64,000 nt of DNA from positions 1,550,001 to 1,614,000 of the forward strand of contig NZ_CP047591.1 of the NCBI RefSeq assembly GCF_010120715.1, written 5' to 3'. The position numbers and the translations under genes are program-made. Shown one piece after another: positions 44,558 through 54,542 of this stretch (positions are counted from its first letter, which is position 1; the number at the start of each line of letters is the position of its first letter). Source of the stretch: Aminipila terrae (lineage in GTDB: Bacteria > Bacillota > Clostridia > Peptostreptococcales > Anaerovoracaceae). The notes under the pieces are model-generated. The model did not search any database, was not told where the DNA came from, and was given only the letters and a program-made list of their open reading frames with translations.

Positions 44558-44770
44558 AAATTTCTCCTTCTGATAGACAAACTTCTTCATACATGAAGTA
44601 TTGGGGTCTATCCTTTTATTCCTTTAATGCTCAATAGTATAGCATAATATTGGAAAAAATCCAATATTTATCATGTTACATATATATTACATCTTTATTA
44701 ACAACAAAATACAATACTAAACCCCATGCCACTATACAGTTTCAATTGATTCCTTACCTATTGTAATGAA

Positions 44771-45100
44771 TTATGCCTGAAATGTACTGAATTTTTTGGT
44801 TGCGTTTAAATATTTCATAAGTATACCTATATTAGCATAATAGTAAGAATATTTATCTTTACTCTGGGACTGAACCAGTTCTGCCTGAACTAATTTCTTT
44901 ATGTGCTGTGAAATGGTTGCCTGGGAATAGTCGAACGCAGCGACTACGTCTTTATTGCAGACAGGAGTCCGATCTTTGTTGCACTGCATGATATACTGGT
45001 ATATTTTTATCCTGGCAGGATGAGCCAGTGCATCAGAAACCTGGGCAACCAGTAAGATTTCTTCTTCCTGCATATAGTCTGATTCTTTTCTTAATCTCAT
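44771..45100 (-). CDS. ArsR-family transcriptional regulator
   Basis: 109 residues from the ATG at 45100 (AAGGAG upstream); in-frame codons further upstream have no site. The winged helix-turn-helix begins VAQVSDALAHPARIKIYQYI, and the recognition helix is DYSQATISQHIKKLVQAELV. A CNKDRTPVCNKD pair of cysteines might bind metal, but the classic ELCVC motif is missing, so the signal is unknown. No target gene is adjacent on the same strand. Confidence 0.88.
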   Translation of the reverse strand: MRLRKESDYMQEEEILLVAQVSDALAHPARIKIYQYIMQCNKDRTPVCNKDVVAAFDYSQATISQHIKKLVQAELVQSQSKDKYSYYYANIGILMKYLNATKKFSTFQA

Positions 45101-45328
45101 AATAACTCTCCTTGTGTATTGCCTATTAACAATATACATTTTACTATTACATAAGTTTATTGTCAATAGCTGTAGAAGAGAAGTATATAATACCTTTACC
45201 ATGTATATAAATGCCAAAAATATTGACTAAAATTAGCAATATGATAGAATAAAAATAAAGATTAAACTGTAATTATTTTTATTCTTAGAGAATTATAATG
45301 AAAGTTATCAGAGCAGGGGGACGAAAAA

Positions 45329-47658
45329 ATGCTGAAGCAAAAATATGCAGAAACTACTTTAGTTGCTACGTTCATTATATATTTTATAAGTGTATTGTTA
45401 CAAAGTAATTTCTGGGGAAACCTGCTGTCACCAGTTGTAGCATTTCTTTCTTCGCTGGTTATTTATCTTTCCTTAAAAAACATAAAAGACTTCAGAATTT
45501 GCTGGTTATTTCTGCTATTTTATACTATAAGCTGGGGAGTGGCAGATTTTATATGGCTCTTATACGATAATTTTTTTCATATAAATCCTGTAAACGTTGC
45601 TTCTATAAATGCACTATATACCGTGCCTAATTTACTTCTGATGGTTTCGATAACATGTTTTTATGCACTAAACTTAAAAAAGTGGAATCTATACCAGCTG
45701 GTTTTAGACATGCTTGCGATCTCGGCAATATTAGCTATTTTACTCTGGTCTTTTATTTTTTCTAAAACACCCCTTCATTTCCAGATGAATTTTGAATATA
45801 TCAATACAATGACTTACATATTTTTTGATTTTTATATTATATCCGGCATGAGTGCAGCTTTTATCTCAGCAGGTATCAAAAAAATGAGCAGGAGATATTT
45901 TTTAGTAATAGCAGGAACGGCAGTTGTTACTTTTATTGACTACTATTATGCTTATATTTATTTGATGAAACTTTATCAGGAAAATACCATTATTGATGGT
46001 ATTTATATGATGGGTAATGTATTATTTGCCTTGGGGCAGCTTATGAAGCAGCCCACTTTTCAAATCAGGAGAAGACAGAAACAAAGTACCAGATGGAAAA
46101 TATCCGAAAACCTAAAAAATTAATTTTACTATTTGTATTATTTTACTATCTGTATATAGTAGGTTTTTTTAGTCTCAGAATCTTGATTATTTCTCTGGGA
46201 GTATATCTTCTATACTGGATATTGACAAAACAGATTCAGGAAGGTATTCAAAACAAAAATCTTCTTAAAGCAGAACTTGAAATAAATGAACAGTTGGAAA
46301 AACTTGTTGCGGAACGGACCCAGGAATTAAGTCTGGTCAACAAAAATCTGGAGGAGCTTTCTAACAGAGATTCTTTAACAGGGTTGTATAACAGAAGACA
46401 GCTTATTGAAAGTATAGATTCATTAATTTTTAGTAAGATTGAAAATTCTTTTGCCTTATTGTATATAGATGCAAATCATTTTAAGGCCATCAATGATTCT
46501 TATGGTCATCAAACCGGTGATGAAGTACTGCGGGCTTTAGGGAACCGACTGGTTAAAAACTGCATGCCTCACTGTAAAGTCTTTCGTGTAGGGGGAGACG
46601 AATTTGCCGTAATCGTAGGGGACAATGTTGGCAAAGAATATATTTGTTCTGTTGCAGAAAGAATCTTAGAACTTATACAAATGCCCATATTGGTGGATTC
46701 TTATTTTTTTACAATCACTGCCAGCATAGGAATTGTATCTTATCCTGAGGACGCAAAAGATAAATTTTTTCTAATGAGATATGCTGACATTGCAATGTAT
46801 GAAGCAAAAAATACATATAAAGGCAATAATTATATGTTTTTTGATGCGGAACTTAGCAAGAAGATAGAAAGAAAAAATGAAATAGGATTTCTTCTAAGAC
46901 GTGCGGATTATGATAAAGAGCTGGTTCTGTATTATCAGCCTCAATATAATACCCAGGATCATTCTCTGGTGGGCATGGAAGCACTTTTAAGATGGATTCA
47001 GCCTGAAAAGGGATTTATAGGTCCAGGAGAATTTATACCTATTGCTGAAGAAAGCGGCGATATAATTGAGATTGGAGAATGGGTTATCAACAGGGCAATG
47101 GATCAGATTAAGAAATGGAATGAAACTTTTTCTTCAAATTTAAAAGTTAGTATTAATGTATCCCCTTTGCAGATACAGAAAAGTAATTTTGTAAGCTGGT
47201 TCAGAGAAAAACTTTATGAAAAAAATGTAGATGCTCAATGGATTGATTTGGAAATCACTGAGGGGAGTGCGATGGCACCTGACTCGGCCAATGAGGAGGT
47301 ATTTGCATCTTTTGCCCAAATGGGGGTTACTACTTCCATAGATGATTTTGGTACAGGATATGCTTCTCTTCATTATATTAAAAAGTTTGATTTTAACAGG
47401 CTTAAAATTGCCAAGGAGTTAATTGACAATATATATGAAGATAAAAATGCAAAGCTCATTGTTCAGGCTATTATCATGATGGCTAAAGGGATGGGACTTA
47501 AAACCATCGCAGAAGGTGTGGAGGATATGAAGCAGTTTCAGATTCTAAAAATGCTGAACTGCGACGAGATACAAGGATATATTTTTGGAAAACCAGTTCC
47601 TGCGGAAGAGTTTGAGCGAGAACATTTAAATAACAAGATGAATAAACATATATCCTAA
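45329..47658 (+). CDS. Membrane diguanylate cyclase/phosphodiesterase, GGDEF-EAL (frame interrupted)
   Basis: Two overlapping frames (45329-46123 and 46093-47658) read as one protein if a single A is added to the run at 46114-46119, giving NLKKLILLFVLFYYLYI across the join and 776 residues overall. The N-terminal half has about eight transmembrane helices, with two more and a coiled coil after the join. The GGDEF domain has an intact RVGGDEFAV, and the EAL domain has GMEALLRW and DDFGTGYASL. It makes and/or degrades cyclic di-GMP. If the break is real, a membrane protein and a soluble GGDEF-EAL protein would result. Confidence 0.85.
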
Positions 47659-47695
47659 TTCCCAGAAATAGTAAATTATTACTGCTTTAAATCTA

Positions 47696-47724
47696 TTGCA
47701 AACAGCTCTGTTATATGATACAAT
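47696..47724 (+). promoter_or_regulatory. Promoter of the structured RNA and polyamine operon
   Basis: TTGCAA at 47696-47701 and TACAAT at 47719-47724 are separated by 17 bases. Transcription should begin near 47731, leaving a leader of about 390 bases ahead of speA. Confidence 0.55.
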
Positions 47725-47730
47725 TCGAAA

Positions 47731-48086
47731 CGTAATTAAAATAGAAGGTTTTACAGCCTATACTTACATAGTTATTTTTGACCTAACTTATTCAGTGAAA
47801 AAGAGGCCATACGGACAGCCGGGTCAAATGCCGATTTAGCGATGTAATATTCGTGTTGATGAGCAAAAAGCTCATATTTACTGTGGGTAACCACGAAATG
47901 TGTTCATAAGAAGAATGTACTTGTGAATGATCAACATGAGCAGTAAAAGTAGAAATTACTGTATAGGCTCTGAAAACTAACGAATTTAAGCAGAAAAAAG
48001 CAAGAAATTGTTTCATATAATAATTCATAGTAATGATCATAATCAGGTACAACCATAGCTTATTTTTAAGTATGGTTGTTTTTGTT
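47731..48086 (+). ncRNA. Structured RNA candidate (leader or standalone) before speA
   Basis: The 462 bases between the GGDEF-EAL gene and speA carry no open frame but a dense set of helices. GCCTATAC (47756-47763) pairs with GTATAGGC (47961-47968) and closes a 213-base domain. Inside it TGTTGAT (47854-47860) pairs with ATCAACA (47930-47936). Enclosed in that are ATGAGC-AAAAA-GCTCAT, GTGG-GTAA-CCAC (a GNRA loop, 47883-47894) and TTCATAA/TTGTGAA (47903-47927). A terminator at 48049-48086 follows. It was not matched to a family from memory; a raiA-type RNA is one possibility. It may be a riboswitch or a standalone RNA. Confidence 0.6.
48049..48086 (+). terminator. Terminator or attenuator before speA
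   Basis: ACAACCATA (48049-48057) pairs with TATGGTTGT (48071-48079), with an inner CTTA/TAAG extension, followed by T5. It ends 34 bases before the speA ATG, the usual place for an attenuator. Confidence 0.75.
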
Positions 48087-48120
48087 TTGTAGAGTATTTA
48101 TTGAAAAGAGAGGAGGATTT

Positions 48121-49566
48121 ATGTTAAATCAGGATAGGACGCCTATTTATAACGCACTGTTAAATTATAAGGATAACCGTATCGTTTCTTTTGACGTGCC
48201 AGGGCATAAACAGGGAAAAGGGCATAAAGCATTACTGGAGGCATTTGGAGCACAATGTCTTTCAATGGATTTAAATTCAAGCAAACCCTTGGACAACCTG
48301 ACTCATCCCACAAGTGTTATTTATGAGGCTGAACAGTTGATGGCCCAAGCATTTGGAGCGCATCATGCATTTTTTATGATTGGCGGCACCACCAGTGCTG
48401 TGCAGACCATGATTTTTACCTGCTGCAAACAGGGAGACAAGATTATACTGCCCAGAAATGTTCATAAAAGTGCAATCAATGCATTGGTCCTATGTGGAGC
48501 AGTGCCTGTATATGTTAATCCTGGTATAAATTCAGATTTAGGTATTAGCCTGGGAATGTCGGTAGAAAGTATTAAGGAGGCTATCCTACAGAATCCGGAT
48601 GCAAAAGCCGTTTTCGTAAATAATCCAACCTATTATGGGGTTTGCAGCAATTTGCGGGAAATCGTAAGGATTGCCCATGAAGCTGGAATGAAAGTTCTGG
48701 CAGATGAAGCTCATGGTACACATTTTTATTTTGGCAGTAACCTTCCCGTTTCTGCCATGAAAGCCGGAGCAGATATGGCAGCAGTCAGTATGCATAAAAC
48801 AGGAGGGTCTTTGACACAAAGTTCTGTGCTGCTTATTGGAGACAGTATGGAAGAGAGCCAGGTAAGACAGATTATTAATCTTACCCAGACCACAAGTGGC
48901 AGCTATCTTCTGATGGCATCTGTAGACATCGCCAGAAAAAATCTTGCTCTTCACGGAAAAGATCTTTTTGCAAAAATAATGGATATGAGTGAGTATGCCA
49001 GGGCAGAAGTAAATAAGATTCAAGGATTATATGCTTTCAGCCGTGAAATCATCGATGGAGACTGGGTGTATGATTTTGATGTAACAAAGCTGAGTATACA
49101 CACAAGAAATACGGGGCTTGCAGGTATAGAAGTATATGATATTCTTAGGGATGAATTTGGTATACAAATTGAGTTTGGGGATTTGGGCAATATTCTTGCC
49201 ATTATATCAGTAGGGGATCGACAGCTTGAAATAGAGAGGCTTCTAGGAGCATTGTCGGAAACCTCCAGACGGTTTAAAAAGGATCCTATGGGGTTACTGG
49301 TTTATGAATATATTAATCCAATTGTTGTTATGGAACCCCAGAAGGCCTTTTATGGTAATAAAAGAGCTGTTCCCATAAATCAAAGTGCAGGATGCATAAG
49401 CGGAGAATCTGTTATGGCATATCCACCTGGAATTCCTATTTTAGCACCAGGGGAATTAATAACAGACGAAATCATGACACACATTATTTATTCTAAAGAA
49501 AAAGGTTGTGTGATGATGGGAACAAAAGATATGGATATGAAATTTATAGAAGTTATGGAGGTATAA
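48121..49566 (+). CDS. speA: Arginine (Orn/Lys/Arg-type) decarboxylase
   Basis: 481 residues from the ATG at 48121 (AGAGAGGAGG upstream); an earlier in-frame start lacks a site. This fold-type I PLP enzyme has FDVPGHKQGKGH, the PLP aspartate region VLADEAHGTHFYFG and the lysine in SMHKTGGSLTQSS. It resembles the B. subtilis SpeA/YaaO group. The gene order speA-speE-speB indicates arginine decarboxylation to agmatine. Lysine or ornithine as substrate cannot be fully excluded by sequence. Confidence 0.92.
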   Translation: MLNQDRTPIYNALLNYKDNRIVSFDVPGHKQGKGHKALLEAFGAQCLSMDLNSSKPLDNLTHPTSVIYEAEQLMAQAFGAHHAFFMIGGTTSAVQTMIFTCCKQGDKIILPRNVHKSAINALVLCGAVPVYVNPGINSDLGISLGMSVESIKEAILQNPDAKAVFVNNPTYYGVCSNLREIVRIAHEAGMKVLADEAHGTHFYFGSNLPVSAMKAGADMAAVSMHKTGGSLTQSSVLLIGDSMEESQVRQIINLTQTTSGSYLLMASVDIARKNLALHGKDLFAKIMDMSEYARAEVNKIQGLYAFSREIIDGDWVYDFDVTKLSIHTRNTGLAGIEVYDILRDEFGIQIEFGDLGNILAIISVGDRQLEIERLLGALSETSRRFKKDPMGLLVYEYINPIVVMEPQKAFYGNKRAVPINQSAGCISGESVMAYPPGIPILAPGELITDEIMTHIIYSKEKGCVMMGTKDMDMKFIEVMEV

Positions 49567-49568
49567 TT

Positions 49569-50426
49569 ATGGAATTATGGTACACAGAGGAGCACAGCCC
49601 AAATACGCGTTTTTCAATTAAAGTAAAGAAACAGCTGTTTTCAGAACAGAGTCCTTTCCAGAGAGTGGATGTATTTGAGGCAGAGGAATTTGGGCGGTTT
49701 TTAACATTAGACGGATTAATGATGGTGACAGAAAAAGATGAATTCATTTATCATGATATGATTGTACATGTGCCTATGGCAACAAATCCAGACATTAAAA
49801 ATGTATTAGTAATAGGAGCCGGAGATGGAGGTACTGTCAGAGAATTAACCAGATATGAAACCATAGAAAAAATTGATATGGTAGAAATTGATGAGATGGT
49901 AGTAGATGTAAGCCGTAAGTATTTACAAAAGACGGCTTGTAGTCTGGATGATAAAAGGGTAACCTTGTTTTTTGAGGATGGATTAAAATTCGTGAGAGAT
50001 AAAGTGGAATGCTACGACTTAATTATTGTAGACAGTACGGATCCGGTTGGCCCAGGAGAAGGACTTTTTACAAAGGAGTTCTATGGAAACTGCTATAAAG
50101 CATTAAGTCAGAATGGCATTATGGTAAATCAGCATGAGTGCCCTTATTATGAGGCATTTGCACATTCTATGAAGCGTGCCCACAAGAGAATAAGTGAACT
50201 TTTCCCTATAGTTAAAGTATATCAGGCACACATTCCTACTTATCCTTCCGGGCACTGGCTTTTTGGATTTGCTTCCAAAACCTTAGACCCTGTTAAGGAT
50301 TTTAAGAAAGAACAATGGGAATCCTTAAACCTTACTACAAGATATTATAATACGGAACTGCACACAGGGTGTTTTGCCATTCCGAACTATGTTAAGACGT
50401 TGCTTGCGGAGGCCAGAAATGAATAA
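49569..50426 (+). CDS. speE: Polyamine aminopropyltransferase (spermidine synthase)
   Basis: 285 residues from the ATG at 49569 (GGAGG upstream). The signature VLVIGAGDGGTVRELTRY is followed by IDMVEIDEMVV and YDLIIVDSTDPVGPGEGLF. It transfers the aminopropyl group from decarboxylated S-adenosylmethionine to putrescine. The partner decarboxylase SpeD is not in this window. It starts two bases after speA and overlaps speB. Confidence 0.95.
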   Translation: MELWYTEEHSPNTRFSIKVKKQLFSEQSPFQRVDVFEAEEFGRFLTLDGLMMVTEKDEFIYHDMIVHVPMATNPDIKNVLVIGAGDGGTVRELTRYETIEKIDMVEIDEMVVDVSRKYLQKTACSLDDKRVTLFFEDGLKFVRDKVECYDLIIVDSTDPVGPGEGLFTKEFYGNCYKALSQNGIMVNQHECPYYEAFAHSMKRAHKRISELFPIVKVYQAHIPTYPSGHWLFGFASKTLDPVKDFKKEQWESLNLTTRYYNTELHTGCFAIPNYVKTLLAEARNE

Positions 50427-51264
50427 TCAGCCGTACTGCTTTATGGCATGTAACAGTGATTACCAGGATGCTTCCGTGGTTATTTTTGGAGCACCTTATG
50501 ATGGCACTGTCAGTTACCGGCCAGGCACGCGTTTTGCCCCTTCTGCCATAAGAAATGAATCTTTTGGAATTGAGACTTATTCCCCCTATTTAAGAAAAGA
50601 TTTAGAAGATATCAAGGTCTTTGATGCGGGAGATTTAGAGTTTGGTTTTGGAAACAGCAGGAAAGTATTGGATGAAATCCGGGATATGACGGCTAAGATT
50701 ATAAATGACAATAAAATTCCTGTAATGCTGGGAGGGGAGCATTTAGTAACGTTAGGCTGTATTGAAGCAATGATTTCAAAATTCCCGGACCTGCGTATAT
50801 TACATTTTGATGCACATGCAGATCTTAGGGAGGAATATTTAGGCGAAGAACTTTCTCATGCATGTGTGCTAAGACGCTGTCATGAACTTACAGGAGATAA
50901 CAGAATATTTCAGTTTGGTATACGGTCTATGACCCGGGAAGAAGATAAATTTGCAGAAAAACATATCATCCAGGTTAAATACAACTTGGAAGGAATTGAT
51001 GATGCCATAGAGAAATTAAAAGGCAAGCCTGTATATGTGACTATTGATTTAGACGTTCTTGATCCTTCCTGTTTTTCTGGAACAGGTACCCCTGAACCAG
51101 GTGGTTTATTTTTTAAGGAATTAATGGGAGCAGTTCATAAACTTAAGGATCTCACAGTGGTAGGTGGGGACATAAATGAACTGGCACCCCATTATGACCA
51201 AAGTGGCGCGTCCACAGTAACAGCGTGTAAAATACTACGGGAGTTTTTATTAACCATAAAATAA
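50419..51264 (+). CDS. speB: Agmatinase
   Basis: 281 residues from the ATG at 50419, which has GGAGGCC upstream and overlaps speE by eight bases. The ureohydrolase metal ligands are GGEHLVT, HFDAHADLREEY and VTIDLDVLDPSCFSGTGTPEPGG. It hydrolyses agmatine to putrescine and urea. It completes the arginine-to-putrescine route of this operon. Confidence 0.95.
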   Translation: MNNQPYCFMACNSDYQDASVVIFGAPYDGTVSYRPGTRFAPSAIRNESFGIETYSPYLRKDLEDIKVFDAGDLEFGFGNSRKVLDEIRDMTAKIINDNKIPVMLGGEHLVTLGCIEAMISKFPDLRILHFDAHADLREEYLGEELSHACVLRRCHELTGDNRIFQFGIRSMTREEDKFAEKHIIQVKYNLEGIDDAIEKLKGKPVYVTIDLDVLDPSCFSGTGTPEPGGLFFKELMGAVHKLKDLTVVGGDINELAPHYDQSGASTVTACKILREFLLTIK

Positions 51265-51354
51265 GCAATCCATTATTTTACAGCATATAATTTCAAAATA
51301 GGAACAGAATATAAACTGTAAGACGTTACAATTTCTTTTAACGAGGTGAGTTAT

Positions 51355-51489
51355 ATGCCAAAGGATAGTCAGCCAGACAATAAAGAAGCACGGATGAAAA
51401 AGTGTAACTATCAGACGCCTATCACAAAGGAAAACCAAAATCAAAACAGGAATGCTAAAAAACAATCTATCAGAAATAACGATGTTTAA
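51355..51489 (+). CDS. 44-residue hydrophilic small protein, unknown
   Basis: ATG follows ACGAGGTGAG at a good distance. The product begins MPKDSQPDNKEARMKKCNY and is rich in Asn, Gln and Lys (KENQNQNRNAKKQS). It has no hydrophobic stretch. Small spore-associated proteins of Bacillota have this composition, but no family is recognised. A strong terminator follows at 51532. It may be a separate transcript after the polyamine operon. Confidence 0.6.
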   Translation: MPKDSQPDNKEARMKKCNYQTPITKENQNQNRNAKKQSIRNNDV

Positions 51490-51531
51490 ACTTTTTTGTT
51501 TCCCCTTGCTTAGTTTAAGACAAGCAATCTG

Positions 51532-51582
51532 AAAAAGGCAGTCTCAAAATAATCATAACGGATATTTGAGACCGCCTTTTTT
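51532..51582. terminator. Bidirectional terminator between the spe side and the blaR1-like gene
   Basis: AAAAAGGC-a-GTCTCAAAAT pairs with ATATTTGAGAC-c-GCCTTTTTT, with A-run and T-run on both sides. It can end transcripts from either direction. Confidence 0.85.
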
Positions 51583-51584
51583 GT

Positions 51585-53785
51585 TTAATTTATTAAAGCA
51601 TTTAGTATTTTAATATGTTCATCTGGCTTTCCGTCTATGCTCAAAGAACCTGAATCCCAAAAATAATGCATCTTGAGGCCAGTATTATCTTTCTCCTCCA
51701 GACAATAAACTTTCTTATCCTTGATTAACTGCAACGTATAAGCAGCTTTGGTGACTTTGGGAGCTCTGCTGTGCTGCTCCTGATATTTTTTCACTACGTC
51801 ATCATATATAGCAGGCTGCGTTGCCTGTTCATATTGCGCAATAACTTCCGAAGATGAATTTTCGTCGGATACATAGCTGATTTGAAAAACACCGAATTCT
51901 TTATTTCCATAAAAAGCGTGGCTCATATGGGCTGTCTTCGCTTTTAGACCTGGTAATTCCATAGGTAATTTTGGTGAGAAGTTCCAGTCTCTAGTGATTC
52001 TTTTTAAATCATTTTCATCGTAAACCGAGAAGGAAGGCATTTGCTCTTTAGTGAAATAACCCTTATGAGTAATTTTATCTGGGTTAATAAAGGAATGAAT
52101 AACCTGCGATACTTCATCTTCGGATAGATTTAATAAGTAATAGGACTTTTTTTCCATGGTGACTTCAGTTAAATATTGCATAGCATACCAAATCCCTTGA
52201 TTTTCCCATATAAAGTATTGGTTTTTATCTTCCTTGTAAATATTATCTCCACCGGAAGGATGCTCGTCCTTATCCTTAGTCATAACAGTAAGCTGGGTTC
52301 CAGAAATTCCTGCAAATACTTTAGGCGTACTTTTATAGCTCACAATAAAATTATTTTTTGCTTTTGTGCTTCTGTCAATTGAGGAGCTAAAAGTTCCAAA
52401 AGATTAGTCTTTGATATTTTCAGTTGAAAGTGTTCCTCCTTGGCCCCTTTCACCATAGCACCGCCCATTGTATTATACCAGTAATTTACAGTCATATAGG
52501 ATTTATTGTCATCACGATTTATTCTGTAATCATAGACTTCAAATATGGTTGGCAGATAGTTTGGAAGCTGAAATGAAAAATCGGCATAACGACAAAATTG
52601 GTCCAACGTATCAAAGTACTGATAGCTGGGATCATATAGCTGAAATTTTGATGGGGTAGAATCGTTGTATGTATTTTTTTCAGCGTAGCTCGGTGCATCT
52701 GTCAGGGTAGCGATACCCAATATGATACACAGCACCAAAGCCAGGACGGTCATTTTATTGGTCATTCCATTATGAAATTTATTAATCATTATAATTCTCC
52801 TTCTAGTTTGTTTCTTATTTGCGAAGAAAGCAGTTTGATATAAAGCTCCTTTCAATTGTCGATTTTGGAATTTGACTATTTGCAAAATTGCATTGCCGTA
52901 AGAGGCGGCCTTATCTTTTCCTATTATTTCCAATACTTCGGCGTCACAGCACATTTCCCAATCTTCTTTGATTCTTTGCGCTGCTACCCATACCAGAGGA
53001 TTAAACCAATGAATAGAAAGGGCCAGTATTAATATTAAACTCCAAAGGATATCTTTTCTCTTCCAATGTACAAGTTCATGCATTAAAATATATTTCCGCT
53101 CATCTGAAGAAATCTGCTCAATCAGATTTGCTGGCAGATAAACTTTAGAATGATAAATACCTGTTAAAACGGGGCTGTTTAATTTTGGTAACACCATAAG
53201 CGAAATATTTTTGTTAATCTGTAATTTTTCCTTACAATAAAGTAATTCTTTTAATATTTCAAGGTCTGGCTTAATTTCTAAATCTTTGTTTATATATCGG
53301 AACCTGTTTACAGACAGTGCGCTTATTCCTAAAGAGGAAAGACAGCCTATGCTCCAAAAAAAGAAAAGCGTAAGCGTCAATGGGGAAGCAGGTTCTGTTT
53401 CAGTAAATGCTTTTATTCCCTGGCTTTCCGTGTGTTGATTAAAAGAATTTTGGGTATAAAATAATTTAGTATTTCCTTTTGATATTGCATCTTTTTTTGG
53501 GGCTATATTTTGCATTTGGGTGAACTGGTCTGCAGGTGTATATTCATTTTGTTTTAGAATGGTTTGAATGAACTGATCAGGTGTAGGAATCCAATTCATT
53601 AAACTGATAGGGCATTCTGGGCCTACCGGAAAAAGTAATCTCAACAATATAATGAACCATATTAACTGGCGGGATTTTGTGCTTATCCGAGTTCCCATCA
53701 CTTTACGGAGCAATAGGATAAATAAGATGACAATAGAAACCACCCATGATGTTTTTAGTATAGACCCAAGAACCATATTAACCAT
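51585..53785 (-). CDS. BlaR1/MecR1-like M56 membrane protease with C-terminal domain (frame interrupted)
   Basis: The frame 52340-53785 encodes three to four N-terminal helices, the M56 zinc site (MHELVHWKRKDILW, with the glutamate in DWEMCCDAEVLE) and a further helix. An extracytoplasmic part then ends abruptly at LTEAQKQK. A second frame (51585-52343) continues FIVSYKSTPKVFAGISGTQLTVM and resembles the DUF4367-like modules often fused to M56 proteins. Adding one base to the run at 52354-52359 joins them into a 733-residue protein. It should sense envelope or antibiotic signals and cleave the BlaI-like repressor encoded upstream. Confidence 0.82.
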
Positions 53786-53979
53786 TTGTGATATTATCCT
53801 TTCTTATAAAATTTACAACACACACAATCGGCATAGGATACTTGCCGTCGTAAAGTTATTTTGATACAATATTAATGAATATTTTATATTGCTATTCTGA
53901 CATCCAAGATCTGTTCTGCAAAACAGGTTTTAATTATAGGATTCAGAGTAGCTTTATTTTTTCTATGGCCAATAAAATA

Positions 53980-54372
53980 TTAATCTTTTTTATTTAAAGA
54001 TTGATTTTTTTTCTTTTGCAATAATTGTTCAAGTTCTTCAATTTCGTCATCTGTAAGCATTTCTTCCCGTATAAAGTGTGAGAAAAGCATGCCCACAGCT
54101 CCATCGTAGACTCGTTCTAAAAAACACTTATTTTCAATTTGATAATAGTCTTCCTCTGTGACCAAAGGATAATAAAGATAACTTCTGGAGTCTTTTTCAA
54201 ATCGAATGGCATTTTTTTTATGAAGACGGTTTAAAAATGTTTTTATAGTCTGTTCTGACCAGTTCATTTTTACAGAGAGAACCTCAATAATTTCATTAGC
54301 AGTTTGAGGGCTCCGCTTCCATAATAATCTCATCACCTCTTTCTCAGAGTCTGTAATTTTGGGTAAATCCAT
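53980..54372 (-). CDS. BlaI/MecI/CopY-family repressor
   Basis: 130 residues. The winged helix-turn-helix is ITDSEKEVMRLLWKRSPQTANEIIEVL, followed by MNWSEQTIKTFLNRLHKKNAI, and a C-terminal dimerisation helix follows (TDDEIEELEQLLQKKK). It lies upstream of the M56 protease gene on the same strand, the classic repressor-sensor order. Two palindromes precede it (next entry). No beta-lactamase gene is in the window, so the target is open. Confidence 0.93.
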   Translation of the reverse strand: MDLPKITDSEKEVMRLLWKRSPQTANEIIEVLSVKMNWSEQTIKTFLNRLHKKNAIRFEKDSRSYLYYPLVTEEDYYQIENKCFLERVYDGAVGMLFSHFIREEMLTDDEIEELEQLLQKKKNQSLNKKD

Positions 54373-54397
54373 ATAGCTCCTCCTTTCTGCAAAATAC

Positions 54398-54439
54398 GTT
54401 TATGCATGTAAACGATACGATCAGTTTACACTTGTAAAC
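54398..54439. promoter_or_regulatory. Two BlaI-type operators upstream of the repressor
   Basis: GTTTATGCATGTAAAC (54398-54413) and GTTTACACTTGTAAAC (54424-54439) are 16-bp imperfect palindromes with TTTACA/TGTAAA cores, centred 26 bp apart. They lie 26 and 52 bases before the repressor ATG, fitting autorepression. The TACA-N-TGTA core matches the operator class known for BlaI/MecI. Confidence 0.75.
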
Positions 54440-54542
54440 AAAAAAAGTCAACTTAAAGATTAATAAAAATCAAATAATTCGAAGACGCATAAATTAAAAA
54501 TGCTATTGCAATAACTGCAATAGCATTCTTTCCATCATTAAA

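Noticed and set aside
45329..46123. Stand-alone 264-residue membrane protein
   Set aside because: More likely the N-terminal half of the GGDEF-EAL protein; the break lies in an A6 run and the join produces a natural helix start.
47731..48048. tmRNA, SRP RNA, RNase P RNA or lysine riboswitch before speA
   Set aside because: None of the conserved core sequences (GGAAGG SRP loop, GAGGAAAGUCC of RNase P, CCA-ended acceptor stem, lysine-riboswitch core) is present.
51585..52343. Independent 252-residue gene with GTG start
   Set aside because: It continues the M56 protein directly once one base is restored at 52354-52359, and has no ribosome site of its own.
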